Shown here one piece after another: positions 37,693 through 45,476 of a stretch of 45,669 nucleotides of DNA. This stretch comes from a virus. Each line of letters opens with the position of its first letter. Positions within the stretch are counted from its first letter, which is position 1. Under the pieces are notes generated by a model. That model had not been told where the DNA came from and made no database searches. It was given only the letters and a program-made list of their open reading frames with translations. The stretch spans positions 1 through 45,669 of the IMG/VR virus record IMGVR_UViG_3300042502_001458; one strand, written 5' to 3'. A program made the position numbers and the translations under genes.

Positions 37693-37720
37693 AAGGGTCC
37701 CATTGGGGCCCTTTTCTTTT
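37693..37720 (+). terminator. Intrinsic terminator
   Basis: AAGGGTCCC and GGGGCCCTT pair (one T-G pair) around a three-base loop, followed by TTTTCTTTT. It separates the HAD gene from the FmdB-like gene. Confidence 0.85.
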
Positions 37721-37732
37721 GGAGGTATACTA

Positions 37733-37966
37733 ATGCCGAATTATAGTTTTCGAAAGAAAACAACAGGAGAAATTTATGATGAATTTCTCACAATTGATGA
37801 AAGACAAAAATTTCTCAATGAAAATCCAGAGTATGAACAGGTTTTAACCGCACCAGCTTTATGCGATCCTGTTAGAGTAGGAGTAAGAAGAATAGATAGC
37901 AACTTTAATGACGTTCTTATTAAAGCTAAGTCTGCACACTTGCACTCAAATATCAACACCTTTTAA
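37733..37966 (+). CDS. FmdB-like phage protein (77 aa)
   Basis: MPNYSFRKKTTGEIYDEFLTIDERQKFLNENP resembles the FmdB-type regulatory proteins common in T4-like phages, which lack the zinc cysteines here. ATG 37733 follows GGAGG; in-frame sequence further upstream runs through the terminator. Function unknown. Confidence 0.72.
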   Translation: MPNYSFRKKTTGEIYDEFLTIDERQKFLNENPEYEQVLTAPALCDPVRVGVRRIDSNFNDVLIKAKSAHLHSNINTF

Positions 37967-37977
37967 AAGGACGAATA

Positions 37978-38730
37978 ATGTCTTTTCAACAACCAAAACA
38001 AAGAATAACAAGACGTGAGAAAAGAATTCTTAAGCAAGGATCTATTGAAGAAACAAAAAATCCGAAAGTCTTTTCAATAGAAAATACTGTAAAACCAATT
38101 ACCAACAATCAGTCTATTGCGTTCAATCACTGGAACAATGGTAATAATTTAATGCTTCACGGTATAGCCGGAACAGGTAAAACATTCTTAGGACTTTATT
38201 TTGCAATAAGTGAAGTACTTAAACAAAATTCTCCATATAAAAAAGTCTATATAGTACGATCAACAGTTTCAGCTCGAGATCAGGGATTTTTGCCAGGATC
38301 AATTCGAGAAAAAGCAAGAGTATTTGAAGCCCCGTATGTTCCTATTTGTTCAAAGTTTTTTGGCAGAGGCGATGCTTATGATATCTTAAAGGGGAAGGGT
38401 ACAGTAGAGTTTATCACCACGTCATATCTAAGAGGTGAAACCTTTGATAATTGTATTTTGTTAGTTGATGAAATTCAAAATATGAGTGACGGCGAATTGC
38501 ATACGGTCATGACACGTGTTGGTGAATCTTGTAGAATAATTTTCTGTGGAGATGTTAGACAAGATGATCTTACATCTGAACGCAAAAAAGAAACTTCTGG
38601 ATTACGCGATTTTATGAAAATTATTCGTAAGATGAAAGAGTTTGAATTTGTTGAATTTGAAATTGAAGATATTGTTCGGAGTGCATTAGTTCGTTCATAT
38701 ATTATTGAACGAAATAAACTAGGACTATAA
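37978..38730 (+). CDS. phoH: PhoH-like ATPase
   Basis: Walker A GIAGTGKT (62-69), RSTVSARDQGFLPG, TTSYLRGETF, Walker B CILLVDEIQNM and FCGDVRQDDL give the entire PhoH/RecD-like pattern. The protein hydrolyses ATP, probably on RNA or DNA; its biological role in phages is unsettled, though it is common in marine phages. Confidence 0.92.
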   Translation: MSFQQPKQRITRREKRILKQGSIEETKNPKVFSIENTVKPITNNQSIAFNHWNNGNNLMLHGIAGTGKTFLGLYFAISEVLKQNSPYKKVYIVRSTVSARDQGFLPGSIREKARVFEAPYVPICSKFFGRGDAYDILKGKGTVEFITTSYLRGETFDNCILLVDEIQNMSDGELHTVMTRVGESCRIIFCGDVRQDDLTSERKKETSGLRDFMKIIRKMKEFEFVEFEIEDIVRSALVRSYIIERNKLGL

Positions 38731-38732
38731 AT

Positions 38733-38912
38733 ATGGTAGAGATAACTGCATTGTCTAGAATCAAATTAGATAAAGACGGTGAACCATATATAGAGTTTAA
38801 TAAGAGACTCGTTGAACAATTAGAGTGGTCAAATAGGGCATTACTCGAATGGGAGATCGTTGGAAATATGGCAGTCATAAGGAAAAAAGAAAATGCCGGC
38901 AGTACTACGTGA
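38733..38912 (+). CDS. Small hypothetical protein (59 aa)
   Basis: ATG 38733 follows the phoH stop by two bases and the frame overlaps the PAAR gene by 20 bases. The chain is mixed (KDGEPYIEFNKRLVEQLEWS). Function unknown. Confidence 0.55.
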   Translation: MVEITALSRIKLDKDGEPYIEFNKRLVEQLEWSNRALLEWEIVGNMAVIRKKENAGSTT

Positions 38913-39201
38913 AACAGATTTGCATATAGGACACGCTGCGCCCTGTGCCCCGTTTCACCGTACGCAATATAATGCCACACACAACGAAACTGTATACATA
39001 GATGGGTTATTGGCAATAGTATATGGTGACTTTACTGCATGCGGAGATCCAACAGTTGGAAAGTCTTCTACAGTATTTGTGAATGATCTAGGTGTACATA
39101 GAGAAGGTGATAGTACTGCTGGCCATGGCACTGATCCTTGTGGATCAGACTGGGTTCCAAATGCTGGGGGCCCTACATCAAGTAGTGTTTATGCAGGGTA
39201 A
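38893..39201 (+). CDS. PAAR-domain spike tip protein
   Basis: LHIGHAAPCAPFHRTQYNAT, VYIDGLLAIVYGD and FVNDLGVHREGDSTAGHGT with C-terminal glycine/serine form a PAAR-type fold, in which histidines and a cysteine bind one metal. It would cap the central baseplate spike and pierce the outer membrane, as T4 gp5.4 does. Confidence 0.85.
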   Translation: MPAVLRETDLHIGHAAPCAPFHRTQYNATHNETVYIDGLLAIVYGDFTACGDPTVGKSSTVFVNDLGVHREGDSTAGHGTDPCGSDWVPNAGGPTSSSVYAG

Positions 39202-39206
39202 ACTAA

Positions 39207-39557
39207 ATGCCTGCCAACTACACATACCAAGACGCGATTGATTTACTTGTAGCTGAATATAATGGCGCAAATAATAAGTCAACTAAATTAGAATTGATTG
39301 CTGACTTAGCTGCATTAAGAATAGGTAACCCTAACTATAGCGTTTTACTTGGACTAATAGGTAGAGAAACAGATGTTGATGTTGATGATGCATTAATTCA
39401 ACAAACATTTATATTCGTTAATGTATTAGCTCAGGAACAAATTAAATTATTCGAATATTGTGAACCAGATTATATCACAAATAATCCGGGGTATGATGGC
39501 GATACTTATAAATCCTACGTTGGTATGTATTATAGCCCACTTGGAGAAATAACATAA
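39207..39557 (+). CDS. Probable virion-associated protein (116 aa)
   Basis: Unrecognised acidic helical protein (YQDAIDLLVAEYNGANNKST, then LFEYCEPDYI). It lies between the spike tip and a tail-type protein and shares coupled ends, so a baseplate or tail role is likely from context only. Confidence 0.55.
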   Translation: MPANYTYQDAIDLLVAEYNGANNKSTKLELIADLAALRIGNPNYSVLLGLIGRETDVDVDDALIQQTFIFVNVLAQEQIKLFEYCEPDYITNNPGYDGDTYKSYVGMYYSPLGEIT

Positions 39558-40000
39558 TGCCAACACGGGATTCTCTAACTCTCAGAGCATCAAAAGGATC
39601 TGGTCTCTCATTTGGTGAGATGGACAGTAATTTTACTACACTTGCAGATGCGATTGATGCTGGAGGAGGTGGTACTCCAGTTAATATATATGAAACTACA
39701 ACTGTTGCATCAACTTCGCAAACACAAGTAGCAGCATTCAATGCATCAACATTTCGTTCAGGAAAATTGATAGTTCAGGTACATGATACTGTAACTGGTG
39801 AAGTACAAATATCGGAGCTTTTAGTCGTGCACGACGGATCAGTAGCTTCTTCGACTGAATACGGTGTAGTTTATTCTGGATCAACTTCTCTTGTTTTATT
39901 TGATGTAGATATTGTTTCAAATAACGTTCGATTATTAGCAACAAGATCAACGTCAAACTCAACACAATATAAGACGTCAAAGGTGCTAATAACAACATGA
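39557..40000 (+). CDS. Tail-fibre-like structural protein (147 aa)
   Basis: SLTLRASKGSGLSFGEMDSNFTTLADAI has the GLSFGEMDSNF motif common near the N-termini of phage tail fibre and collar proteins. A repetitive serine/threonine/valine beta domain follows (VASTSQTQVAAFNASTFRSG). It is short for a fibre and may be a fibre tip or a small decoration protein. Confidence 0.68.
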   Translation: MPTRDSLTLRASKGSGLSFGEMDSNFTTLADAIDAGGGGTPVNIYETTTVASTSQTQVAAFNASTFRSGKLIVQVHDTVTGEVQISELLVVHDGSVASSTEYGVVYSGSTSLVLFDVDIVSNNVRLLATRSTSNSTQYKTSKVLITT

Positions 40001-40503
40001 AAAGTTTCAAGATTTTCATAGAAGAAAAACGTTTTACTACAAAGTACATAGCTGTGCAATATGATGAAGCAACTCAAAAGAAACTTCGCGAATGGGCAAT
40101 CAAAAATGGATTCGATCTAACTCAAGACTATGACGGTAATAACCAAGATGCGAAAGACTTCGATTTTCATACAACCATATTCTATAGCACGAGCGAACAT
40201 GATATCAAAAACGAAATACTTCAAATAAATAGATCGAGAACAGCAAAAGTAGTTGACATTGAGATGCTTGGAGTTAATAATAACATACCCGTCTTGAAGA
40301 TTGAATCAAACGACATCCTGAAGATAAGACGTTATTACGAAGCAGAATACGATATGAAAGACGCGTGGCCAGAATATAAGCCTCATATATCTTTATCATA
40401 TTCGAAAAATATTATAGACACCAGCAAAATGAAATTGCCAACATTTCTTCTCACGTTTGATACGATCAAAATCGCAGATGGTAAACCAAAGGATTCCGAA
40501 TGA
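39997..40503 (+). CDS. 2H phosphoesterase with capsid-targeting-like N-terminus
   Basis: Two H-x-T/S motifs are present: FHTTIFYS (H58, T60) and PHISLSY (H130, S132), the catalytic pair of 2H phosphoesterases, which open cyclic phosphates or 2'-5' linkages. Anti-CBASS Acb1 proteins belong to this superfamily. The N-terminus MKSFKIFIEE closely matches the T4 capsid targeting sequence, so the enzyme may be packed in the head and injected. A role in RNA repair is the alternative. Confidence 0.75.
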   Translation: MKSFKIFIEEKRFTTKYIAVQYDEATQKKLREWAIKNGFDLTQDYDGNNQDAKDFDFHTTIFYSTSEHDIKNEILQINRSRTAKVVDIEMLGVNNNIPVLKIESNDILKIRRYYEAEYDMKDAWPEYKPHISLSYSKNIIDTSKMKLPTFLLTFDTIKIADGKPKDSE

Positions 40504-41171
40504 ACTTTCATCATGTAGACCATGGCATCGTGTTAGAAACGCTCGGTTGTGATACTACTCCAACTGGGCGTTTTTATTTTCCATCAAGCGGTGAAAAATA
40601 CCCATCAGTTACAACAGTACTAGGAATACAAGACAAGTCCGGACTCGAAGAATGGAAAAGGCGAGTCGGTGAGGAAGAAGCAAAGAAGATTAGCACTCAG
40701 GCAGCGAATCGCGGTTCAGACGTACATCTTGTAGCTGAGAACTATCTCAATAATGTTGTTGACTATGGCAAAGGCCGTATGCCAATTAACGTTATGACTT
40801 TCAACACGATTAAATCAATACTTGATGAGAGAGTAAATAATATCTACTTTCAGGAAGCGCCGTTATACTCGCGAAAGATTAAGACTGCAGGACGTGTTGA
40901 CTTGATCGCAGAGTTTGATGGTAAACTATCAATCATCGACTTCAAGACGTCAAGAAAGCCAAAGAAGGCAGAGTGGATCACAAGCTATTTCTTACAGGAA
41001 TCATTCTATGCTGCAGCTTTCTATGAACTTACTCAGATACCAATTAAGCAAATTGTTACTCTTATCATGGTAGATGATTCTAAACCTCAAGTCTTTATTG
41101 ATCAACCTTTAAAGTGGCTTCCATCCTTTCTGGAATTAAGGAATCAATATAAACTATTACATGGAATCTAA
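40500..41171 (+). CDS. PD-(D/E)XK exonuclease
   Basis: YPSVTTVLGIQDKSGLEEWK, NRGSDVHLVAENYL, GRVDLIAEFDGKLSIIDFKT and SYFLQESFYAAAFYELT give the RecB-like nuclease core, including the D...D-x-K site. It resembles the MGME1-like exonuclease of T4-like marine phages. It probably processes DNA ends in recombination or host DNA breakdown. Confidence 0.85.
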   Translation: MNFHHVDHGIVLETLGCDTTPTGRFYFPSSGEKYPSVTTVLGIQDKSGLEEWKRRVGEEEAKKISTQAANRGSDVHLVAENYLNNVVDYGKGRMPINVMTFNTIKSILDERVNNIYFQEAPLYSRKIKTAGRVDLIAEFDGKLSIIDFKTSRKPKKAEWITSYFLQESFYAAAFYELTQIPIKQIVTLIMVDDSKPQVFIDQPLKWLPSFLELRNQYKLLHGI

Positions 41172-41192
41172 TTATTCTAGAACCTTATAGGT

Positions 41193-41220
41193 ATTATACT
41201 ACTGCTGGAGAAAATGTCAA
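41193..41220 (-). promoter_or_regulatory. Minus-strand sigma70-type promoter B
   Basis: On the minus strand TTGACA (41220-41215), 16 bases, TATAAT (41198-41193), then CTATAAGG. The pattern and spacing equal promoter A at 2823-2850. It points into the exonuclease gene and is back to back with P20. Confidence 0.55.
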
Positions 41221-41253
41221 GGTAAAAAAGTTAGGTAAAATGTATTTTGTTGG

Positions 41254-41282
41254 TTGACATTTACGGCAATTAATTGTATAAG
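41254..41282 (+). promoter_or_regulatory. Early promoter P20
   Basis: TTGACA (41254-41259), 17 bases, TATAAG (41277-41282). Confidence 0.8.
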
Positions 41283-41308
41283 TGATATATCGTATACAGA
41301 GAAAAAAG

Positions 41309-41929
41309 ATGAACATATCAGAACAAATCTCCACGATTGAAGCAGAACTTGAATCTCTGCGTAAAAAATACAAAAAAATGGGTAGTGTTATCACTAACAA
41401 AGTGAAAAAACACGATAAATTGCTCACAGAGTTGAATAAAGATAATCTTGATAATCCTGAATGGCTGATTCGTAATCCAGCGATGCCTGGAGCTTACGAT
41501 GGCCTAAAGCGCATGATTAACCGCCTCTATGGCGGCGAATTTAATGGTCCTCATTATGAGGGTTATATTTATGATGATAACTATGTGCCAATTCAGGTAA
41601 ATTTCAGTTTCTGGTTGAAAGACTATGATAAAGAAATCTCACAAGATCTTCTTAAAAAGAACTGTGACCATTTTGTAGAGAACATTTTACCGTTCTTGTC
41701 AGCAGTCACTAGTATTAGCAGTCGCTATAGTGAAAAATTTACTAAAATGAAGGTTGTTCCCATTAGGTTCAACAGCGAAGATACTGGTCTCGATTACCTT
41801 GGATATGAACCGATTGAAGGTTCGTGGTATCATTTCTCACAACGCTGGGGTAAGACCAACACCGAAACTAAATTTAAAGACTGGGATGAAGCGTTCAACT
41901 TTGCTTACAATTATACAAACAATCTTTAG
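41309..41929 (+). CDS. Hypothetical protein (206 aa)
   Basis: ATG 41309 is used because the upstream in-frame GTG lies in the -10 of P20. An N-terminal coiled coil (ISEQISTIEAELESLRKKYK) precedes a mixed domain with several aromatic residues (YEGYIYDDNYVPIQVNFSF). No family recognised. Confidence 0.65.
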   Translation: MNISEQISTIEAELESLRKKYKKMGSVITNKVKKHDKLLTELNKDNLDNPEWLIRNPAMPGAYDGLKRMINRLYGGEFNGPHYEGYIYDDNYVPIQVNFSFWLKDYDKEISQDLLKKNCDHFVENILPFLSAVTSISSRYSEKFTKMKVVPIRFNSEDTGLDYLGYEPIEGSWYHFSQRWGKTNTETKFKDWDEAFNFAYNYTNNL

Positions 41930-41949
41930 CAAGTTTTCAGTTTTGTCTA

Positions 41950-41977
41950 TTGACATCTTCATGAGAATGATTATATC
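41950..41977 (+). promoter_or_regulatory. Early promoter P21
   Basis: TTGACA (41950-41955), 16 bases, TATATC (41972-41977). Confidence 0.83.
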
Positions 41978-42006
41978 TATATAATAAGCAACAGAAAGGC
42001 TATTCT

Positions 42007-42201
42007 ATGACCTTCGAAAAAGCTATCTTCACTCTTTCTTTTGGCATGTCAGAAATGGCTAAGACTCATAAGAATGATACAATCAGTAATGCTCTTGCTT
42101 CTCTCTCTGATCGCCTGACTCGTATTCACGATAAGGTTGCACTAGCTAAACTTAGCCAAATCGATCGCGATCTCATTTCGTACTACCACTCACACAAGTG
42201 A
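42007..42201 (+). CDS. Hypothetical helical protein (64 aa)
   Basis: Unrecognised, fully helical small protein (FEKAIFTLSFGMSEMAKTHK, then IHDKVALAKLSQIDRDLI). It is coupled to the next gene by GTGA. Confidence 0.6.
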   Translation: MTFEKAIFTLSFGMSEMAKTHKNDTISNALASLSDRLTRIHDKVALAKLSQIDRDLISYYHSHK

Positions 42202-42398
42202 CCATCTTCCAACATCATAAAATCAACACAAATGGTAGCTGGATTGTGGGAACAGTCTGGCCATTTCGTGATTGTCAAGTTGAAATGTTTGATACTGGTT
42301 TTAGTTGTACTTGTAAGAAGCGACCAATTTCTAAGTGTAATCATATCAAGTCAGTTGAACTCGGCCTTTTAGGCGTTAGTCAGGAATATCATAAATGA
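42198..42398 (+). CDS. SWIM-zinc-finger-like small protein (66 aa)
   Basis: CTCKKRPISKCNHIKSVELGL fits the CxC...CxH SWIM zinc motif, which binds DNA or proteins. GTG 42198 overlaps the previous stop. The upstream strands (GSWIVGTVWPFRDCQVEMF) are usual before SWIM fingers. Function unknown. Confidence 0.68.
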   Translation: MTIFQHHKINTNGSWIVGTVWPFRDCQVEMFDTGFSCTCKKRPISKCNHIKSVELGLLGVSQEYHK

Positions 42399-42431
42399 AC
42401 TTTTGATAAGCATGTTGTAAATACATGATTT

Positions 42432-42439
42432 TATAAATA
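42432..42439 (+). promoter_or_regulatory. T4-type late-promoter-like box TATAAATA
   Basis: Exact box 20 bases before ATG 42459, followed by AAGGAG. It would give the endonuclease-like gene late expression. Confidence 0.6.
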
Positions 42440-42458
42440 GTTGTGAAGGAGATTCATC

Positions 42459-43130
42459 ATGATTATTTGCGCAATTTGCAAAAAAGAATTTAAGAACATA
42501 AATGGTTTAGCTAAACACATTACAAATCATAGTATTTCAAAGCAGGAATACTATGATTTGTATATTACGTCAGTAAGCTCAACGTGTGTATGTGGTAAAA
42601 ATAAAAAGTTTCGTAATTTAGGGGAAGGATATCGTACGTATTGTTCGCCAAAGTGTAGATCTGCACACATTGAACCAACTAAGTATTGGCAAGGTAAAAC
42701 ACAATCACAGGAACTTATTGATAAACGCCGTAATACTATGTTAACAAGATATGGTGTATCTAACGGGTATCTGACTAAGCATAGTATCGCCGAAAAATAC
42801 AAAGGTTTTGTTTGTAGATCTAAATATGAAAAGCTTTTTGTAGATTTTGCTGAGGCATACGGGCATACTCTCAGTGTACCAGACAGAATATTGTATACGT
42901 ATGAAGGCACATCTAGGCATTATTATCCAGACTTTTGTATTGATGAGCTTGATCTGATCGTTGAGATCAAAAGCGATTGGACTTGGAAGCAAAATTTAGA
43001 TCTAAATATATCAAAAATGGTATGTACAATTCAGCAAGGCTATAATATAGTCTTCATAGATGAAGAACACGGGGTGCATGACCCCAAACTTTGGGATGAA
43101 TTAGATGAATATCTTCGTACTTTCGAATAA
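42459..43130 (+). CDS. Putative homing endonuclease (zinc finger plus PD-(D/E)XK-like domain)
   Basis: The N-terminus has a C2H2-like finger (CAICKKEFKNINGLAKHITNH) and a CxC...C-x3-C cluster. A middle part (RRNTMLTRYGVSN) is typical of homing-enzyme linkers. The C-terminus has HYYPDFCIDELDLIVEIKSDW, a nuclease core like that of Vsr/EDxHD-type free-standing homing endonucleases. It stands alone with a late-type promoter, as mobile endonuclease genes in T4-like phages do. Confidence 0.75.
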   Translation: MIICAICKKEFKNINGLAKHITNHSISKQEYYDLYITSVSSTCVCGKNKKFRNLGEGYRTYCSPKCRSAHIEPTKYWQGKTQSQELIDKRRNTMLTRYGVSNGYLTKHSIAEKYKGFVCRSKYEKLFVDFAEAYGHTLSVPDRILYTYEGTSRHYYPDFCIDELDLIVEIKSDWTWKQNLDLNISKMVCTIQQGYNIVFIDEEHGVHDPKLWDELDEYLRTFE

Positions 43131-43662
43131 TCCTGTAGAAGCGGCACAGATGCAATGCAATGCTCACGTGGTGAAAATGATTGTCGAGTCTGCTCAGATG
43201 CTATCGACAGCACATCGTATGCTCGACGGCGTTCTTAAGCGTGCTCCGTCTAAGTCTGGTAAAACAATGTCTAAGCACTGGACGCTACCAAATGATCGCG
43301 AAGGCGTATTGTATAAAGCAGTCCATATGTCGCATCCTTGCACCGTTTGGACGATGCAGTCGAATAGTAATTACATTTGGCATTGGACTCATTTTGCTGC
43401 TCTATGCGATGAATACACTTATCGGTACGGCAAAGTTCATGCGACTGATAAGCTACTCCGCAAGAAACTCAAAGAACTTCCAAATAACATTCCAATTGGT
43501 CCTCTTACACAGCAACCATTGGCTATGAAAGCAAATCCGGAGTGCATGCATCCAGACGATCCTGTTCGTTCTTATCGTGAATTCTATCAGACTAAGCAAA
43601 CGCGATTCAAAATGGTTTGGACTAAGCGAGAAATCCCAGAATGGTTTAAGGTGTTAAAATGA
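43105..43662 (+). CDS. Conserved phage protein of unknown function (185 aa)
   Basis: MNIFVLSNNPVEAAQMQCNAHVVKMIVESAQML, with WTMQSNSNYIWHWTHFAALCDEY, is a pattern shared by many phage genomes. The function is not known; conserved histidines and tryptophans hint at an enzyme. It overlaps the endonuclease gene by 26 bases and the next gene by ATGA. Confidence 0.72.
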   Translation: MNIFVLSNNPVEAAQMQCNAHVVKMIVESAQMLSTAHRMLDGVLKRAPSKSGKTMSKHWTLPNDREGVLYKAVHMSHPCTVWTMQSNSNYIWHWTHFAALCDEYTYRYGKVHATDKLLRKKLKELPNNIPIGPLTQQPLAMKANPECMHPDDPVRSYREFYQTKQTRFKMVWTKREIPEWFKVLK

Positions 43663-43862
43663 TTGGTTTAGAAAAATTTGGTATTACAGAAGAGGACATC
43701 TATCAGTATCGCCAAGATACTGGTGTCGACATGCATGAGGCCCTCAAACACTTTGAGAATATATGTCGTTTCAATCAGAAAGATGAAATGATTAGGCTTA
43801 TCGAATCTGGTACACTCGAAGATATTTTGAAAATCGTGAAAATTTTGGTTGATGACTATTGA
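43659..43862 (+). CDS. Hypothetical helical protein (67 aa)
   Basis: Unrecognised acidic helical protein (FGITEEDIYQYRQDTGVDMH...TLEDILKIVKILVDDY). Its stop overlaps the -35 of P22. It is the last AT-rich gene before the GC-rich cassette. Confidence 0.6.
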   Translation: MIGLEKFGITEEDIYQYRQDTGVDMHEALKHFENICRFNQKDEMIRLIESGTLEDILKIVKILVDDY

Positions 43863-43887
43863 CATTCATTGTTGAATTGTATATATC
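43859..43887 (+). promoter_or_regulatory. Early promoter P22
   Basis: TTGACA (43859-43864), 17 bases, TATATC (43882-43887), then CTAACTAGTAAGG as in P2 and P13. It is the only phage-type promoter seen for the GC-rich cassette. Confidence 0.86.
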
Positions 43888-43919
43888 TAACTAGTAAGGT
43901 AACAGAAAGAGAATCAATC

Positions 43920-44240
43920 ATGCAGTTTGAAATCAAAAACCGCTTTACTGGAGCGGTGTAATTCACCGCAGAAATCGACTGCGCCGCCGACACTAGCGCG
44001 GCGGTAAAAATTGGCTTAGCTGTAAAGTGGGCCGTGACCACGAAGGCGGACCTGTGCGGGGCAAACCTGAGCAAGGCGGACCTTCGCGGGGCAGACCTTA
44101 GCTGGGCGGACCTGAGCGCGGTTGACCTGAGCTTGGCGGACCTGAGCAAGGCGGACCTTCGCGGGACAGACCTGAGCGGGACGGGCGATATCTTCGAGGT
44201 GCCGTTGGGGCCGCAAAACGGAGGGAAGGCGAATGAGTGA
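43920..44240 (+). pseudogene. Pentapeptide-repeat gene interrupted by an in-frame TAA
   Basis: ATG 43920 begins FEIKNRFTGAV and then meets TAA at 43959-43961; the same frame goes on with FTAEIDCAADTSAAVKIGLA and the repeats ADLCG-ANLSK-ADLRG-ADLSW-ADLSA. Related genes that I recall from Rhodobacterales prophages read GAVQFTAEI, so a glutamine codon has become a stop. GTG 44034 could restart translation and give only the repeat helix (68 residues). The frame is GC-rich except at its first codons. Confidence 0.75.
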
Positions 44241-44898
44241 TGATCTGGTGAAGCGGCTGCGTGATGGCCTTATCCGTCCCTACATAATAGGCCCCGAAGA
44301 CCTGTGTGATGCCGCAGACCGCATCGAAGCCCTGACGGAGCAACTGGAAGACGCATACGCCCGTGGGTTTTGTGCGGGGCAGCGGGCGCTGAAAGATGCC
44401 GGTGAATTTGTGACCATTGACAGCCCTGAAATCCGCGACCGCATTGAAGCCCTGACGGCAGAGTTGGACCGGGTGCGCGATAAGTACGAAGCCAAAGACG
44501 GCATGGACGGCGCGGTTGTATATGCGATCCGTCGGCTTTTGAATGAAGCCAATGTTCCGCTTGCCGCTTTCATTGACGACCATGTTCTCAACGCGATTAT
44601 CCAGCGCAATGTGGCCGAGGCAGAGACCCGGATGACAATGGCCGAACTTGCCGATTGGACGGCCCGCGCCGAGGCCGCAGAGAAAAAGCTGCAAGAAATG
44701 CAGGCCCACATTGACCATGCCGATGCTTACCACAAGGCAATGCTGGCCGCAGAGGCATACAACGCGAGGCTGCTGAATGACTTGAAGGTTATCAGCCAGT
44801 TTCAGGCAACCAAGTCATGCACTGCGAATATCTATTCCATTTGGAAAATGACCGAACGCGCCCGCGCCGCCCTCAACCCCGGAAAGGCTGACACATGA
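44233..44898 (+). CDS. Prophage-type coiled-coil protein (221 aa)
   Basis: The start MSDDLVKRLRDG, the repeated RIEALT units and the alanine/glutamate-rich helix (ARAEAAEKKLQEMQAHID) are like Ead/Ea22-type proteins of temperate phages. Codons are GC-rich, unlike the rest of the window. It overlaps the genes on both sides. Function unknown. Confidence 0.7.
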   Translation: MSDDLVKRLRDGLIRPYIIGPEDLCDAADRIEALTEQLEDAYARGFCAGQRALKDAGEFVTIDSPEIRDRIEALTAELDRVRDKYEAKDGMDGAVVYAIRRLLNEANVPLAAFIDDHVLNAIIQRNVAEAETRMTMAELADWTARAEAAEKKLQEMQAHIDHADAYHKAMLAAEAYNARLLNDLKVISQFQATKSCTANIYSIWKMTERARAALNPGKADT

Positions 44899-45476
44899 CT
44901 GATGATCTGGTGAAGCAGTGGGACAACTATGTTGAAATCGCAGGCGGCATCATGGGGGAAGCCGAAGAACTAGCGCAGAATATGCGCGACCGCATCGAAG
45001 CCCTGACGGCAGAGCGTGACCGGGCGATTGACGATGCAAGAGATAACGCGGAGTACGTCGATCTTGTTTCTCTATACCGCGCCGAACGTGACGAATACAA
45101 GCGCAGTGCCGCCCATTCCGAAGATGTGGTGAGGGCGGCAAGGGTGGAGATTGAACGGCTGAAACAAGAGGTGGATCAATTCCGGCGGTTCAACGATGGG
45201 TTGCAAGACGCGATGCTGGCCGCAGAGGCAGACAACGCGCGGCTGCGGGCCGAACTCACAAAAGCCGCAGACTCGCTTGATTGGGCTGATGCTCACTTGG
45301 AAGATGCTGGCGTTGTCAGTTTCAATGTCCGCTACGGCGCGAGAGACGCCCGTGCCGCACTGAAAAAACAGCAGCCCGCCGATAGGATGATCTGCGACTT
45401 CGGCGATGGGCTGACACTGGACGAAACCGCTGGCGATTTCTTTGCCACCCCGCCGAAGGACAACAGCCATGAGTGA
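44895..45476 (+). CDS. Prophage-type coiled-coil protein (193 aa), relative of the gene before
   Basis: It shares with its upstream neighbour the start DDLVK, RDRIEALTAERDRA and the MLAAEADNARLRAEL block, so the two are duplicates or modular relatives. Mostly coiled coil with a short C-terminal globular tail (MICDFGDGLTLDETAGDFF). GC-rich. Function unknown. Confidence 0.7.
   Translation: MTDDLVKQWDNYVEIAGGIMGEAEELAQNMRDRIEALTAERDRAIDDARDNAEYVDLVSLYRAERDEYKRSAAHSEDVVRAARVEIERLKQEVDQFRRFNDGLQDAMLAAEADNARLRAELTKAADSLDWADAHLEDAGVVSFNVRYGARDARAALKKQQPADRMICDFGDGLTLDETAGDFFATPPKDNSHE

Noticed and set aside
40253-40282. TTGACATT followed at 17 bases by GTTAAT
   Set aside because: It lies inside the 2H phosphoesterase gene, its -10 is poor and none of the usual following motif is present; probably chance.
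43920-43961. Stop-codon reassignment (TAA read as glutamine)
   Set aside because: TAA ends many intact genes in the window, so a changed code is not tenable; a single mutation explains it.
43856-44733. Minus-strand frames with serine/arginine-alanine repeats opposite the GC-rich cassette
   Set aside because: They mirror the pentapeptide and coiled-coil repeats of the + strand and have no promoter or ribosome site.
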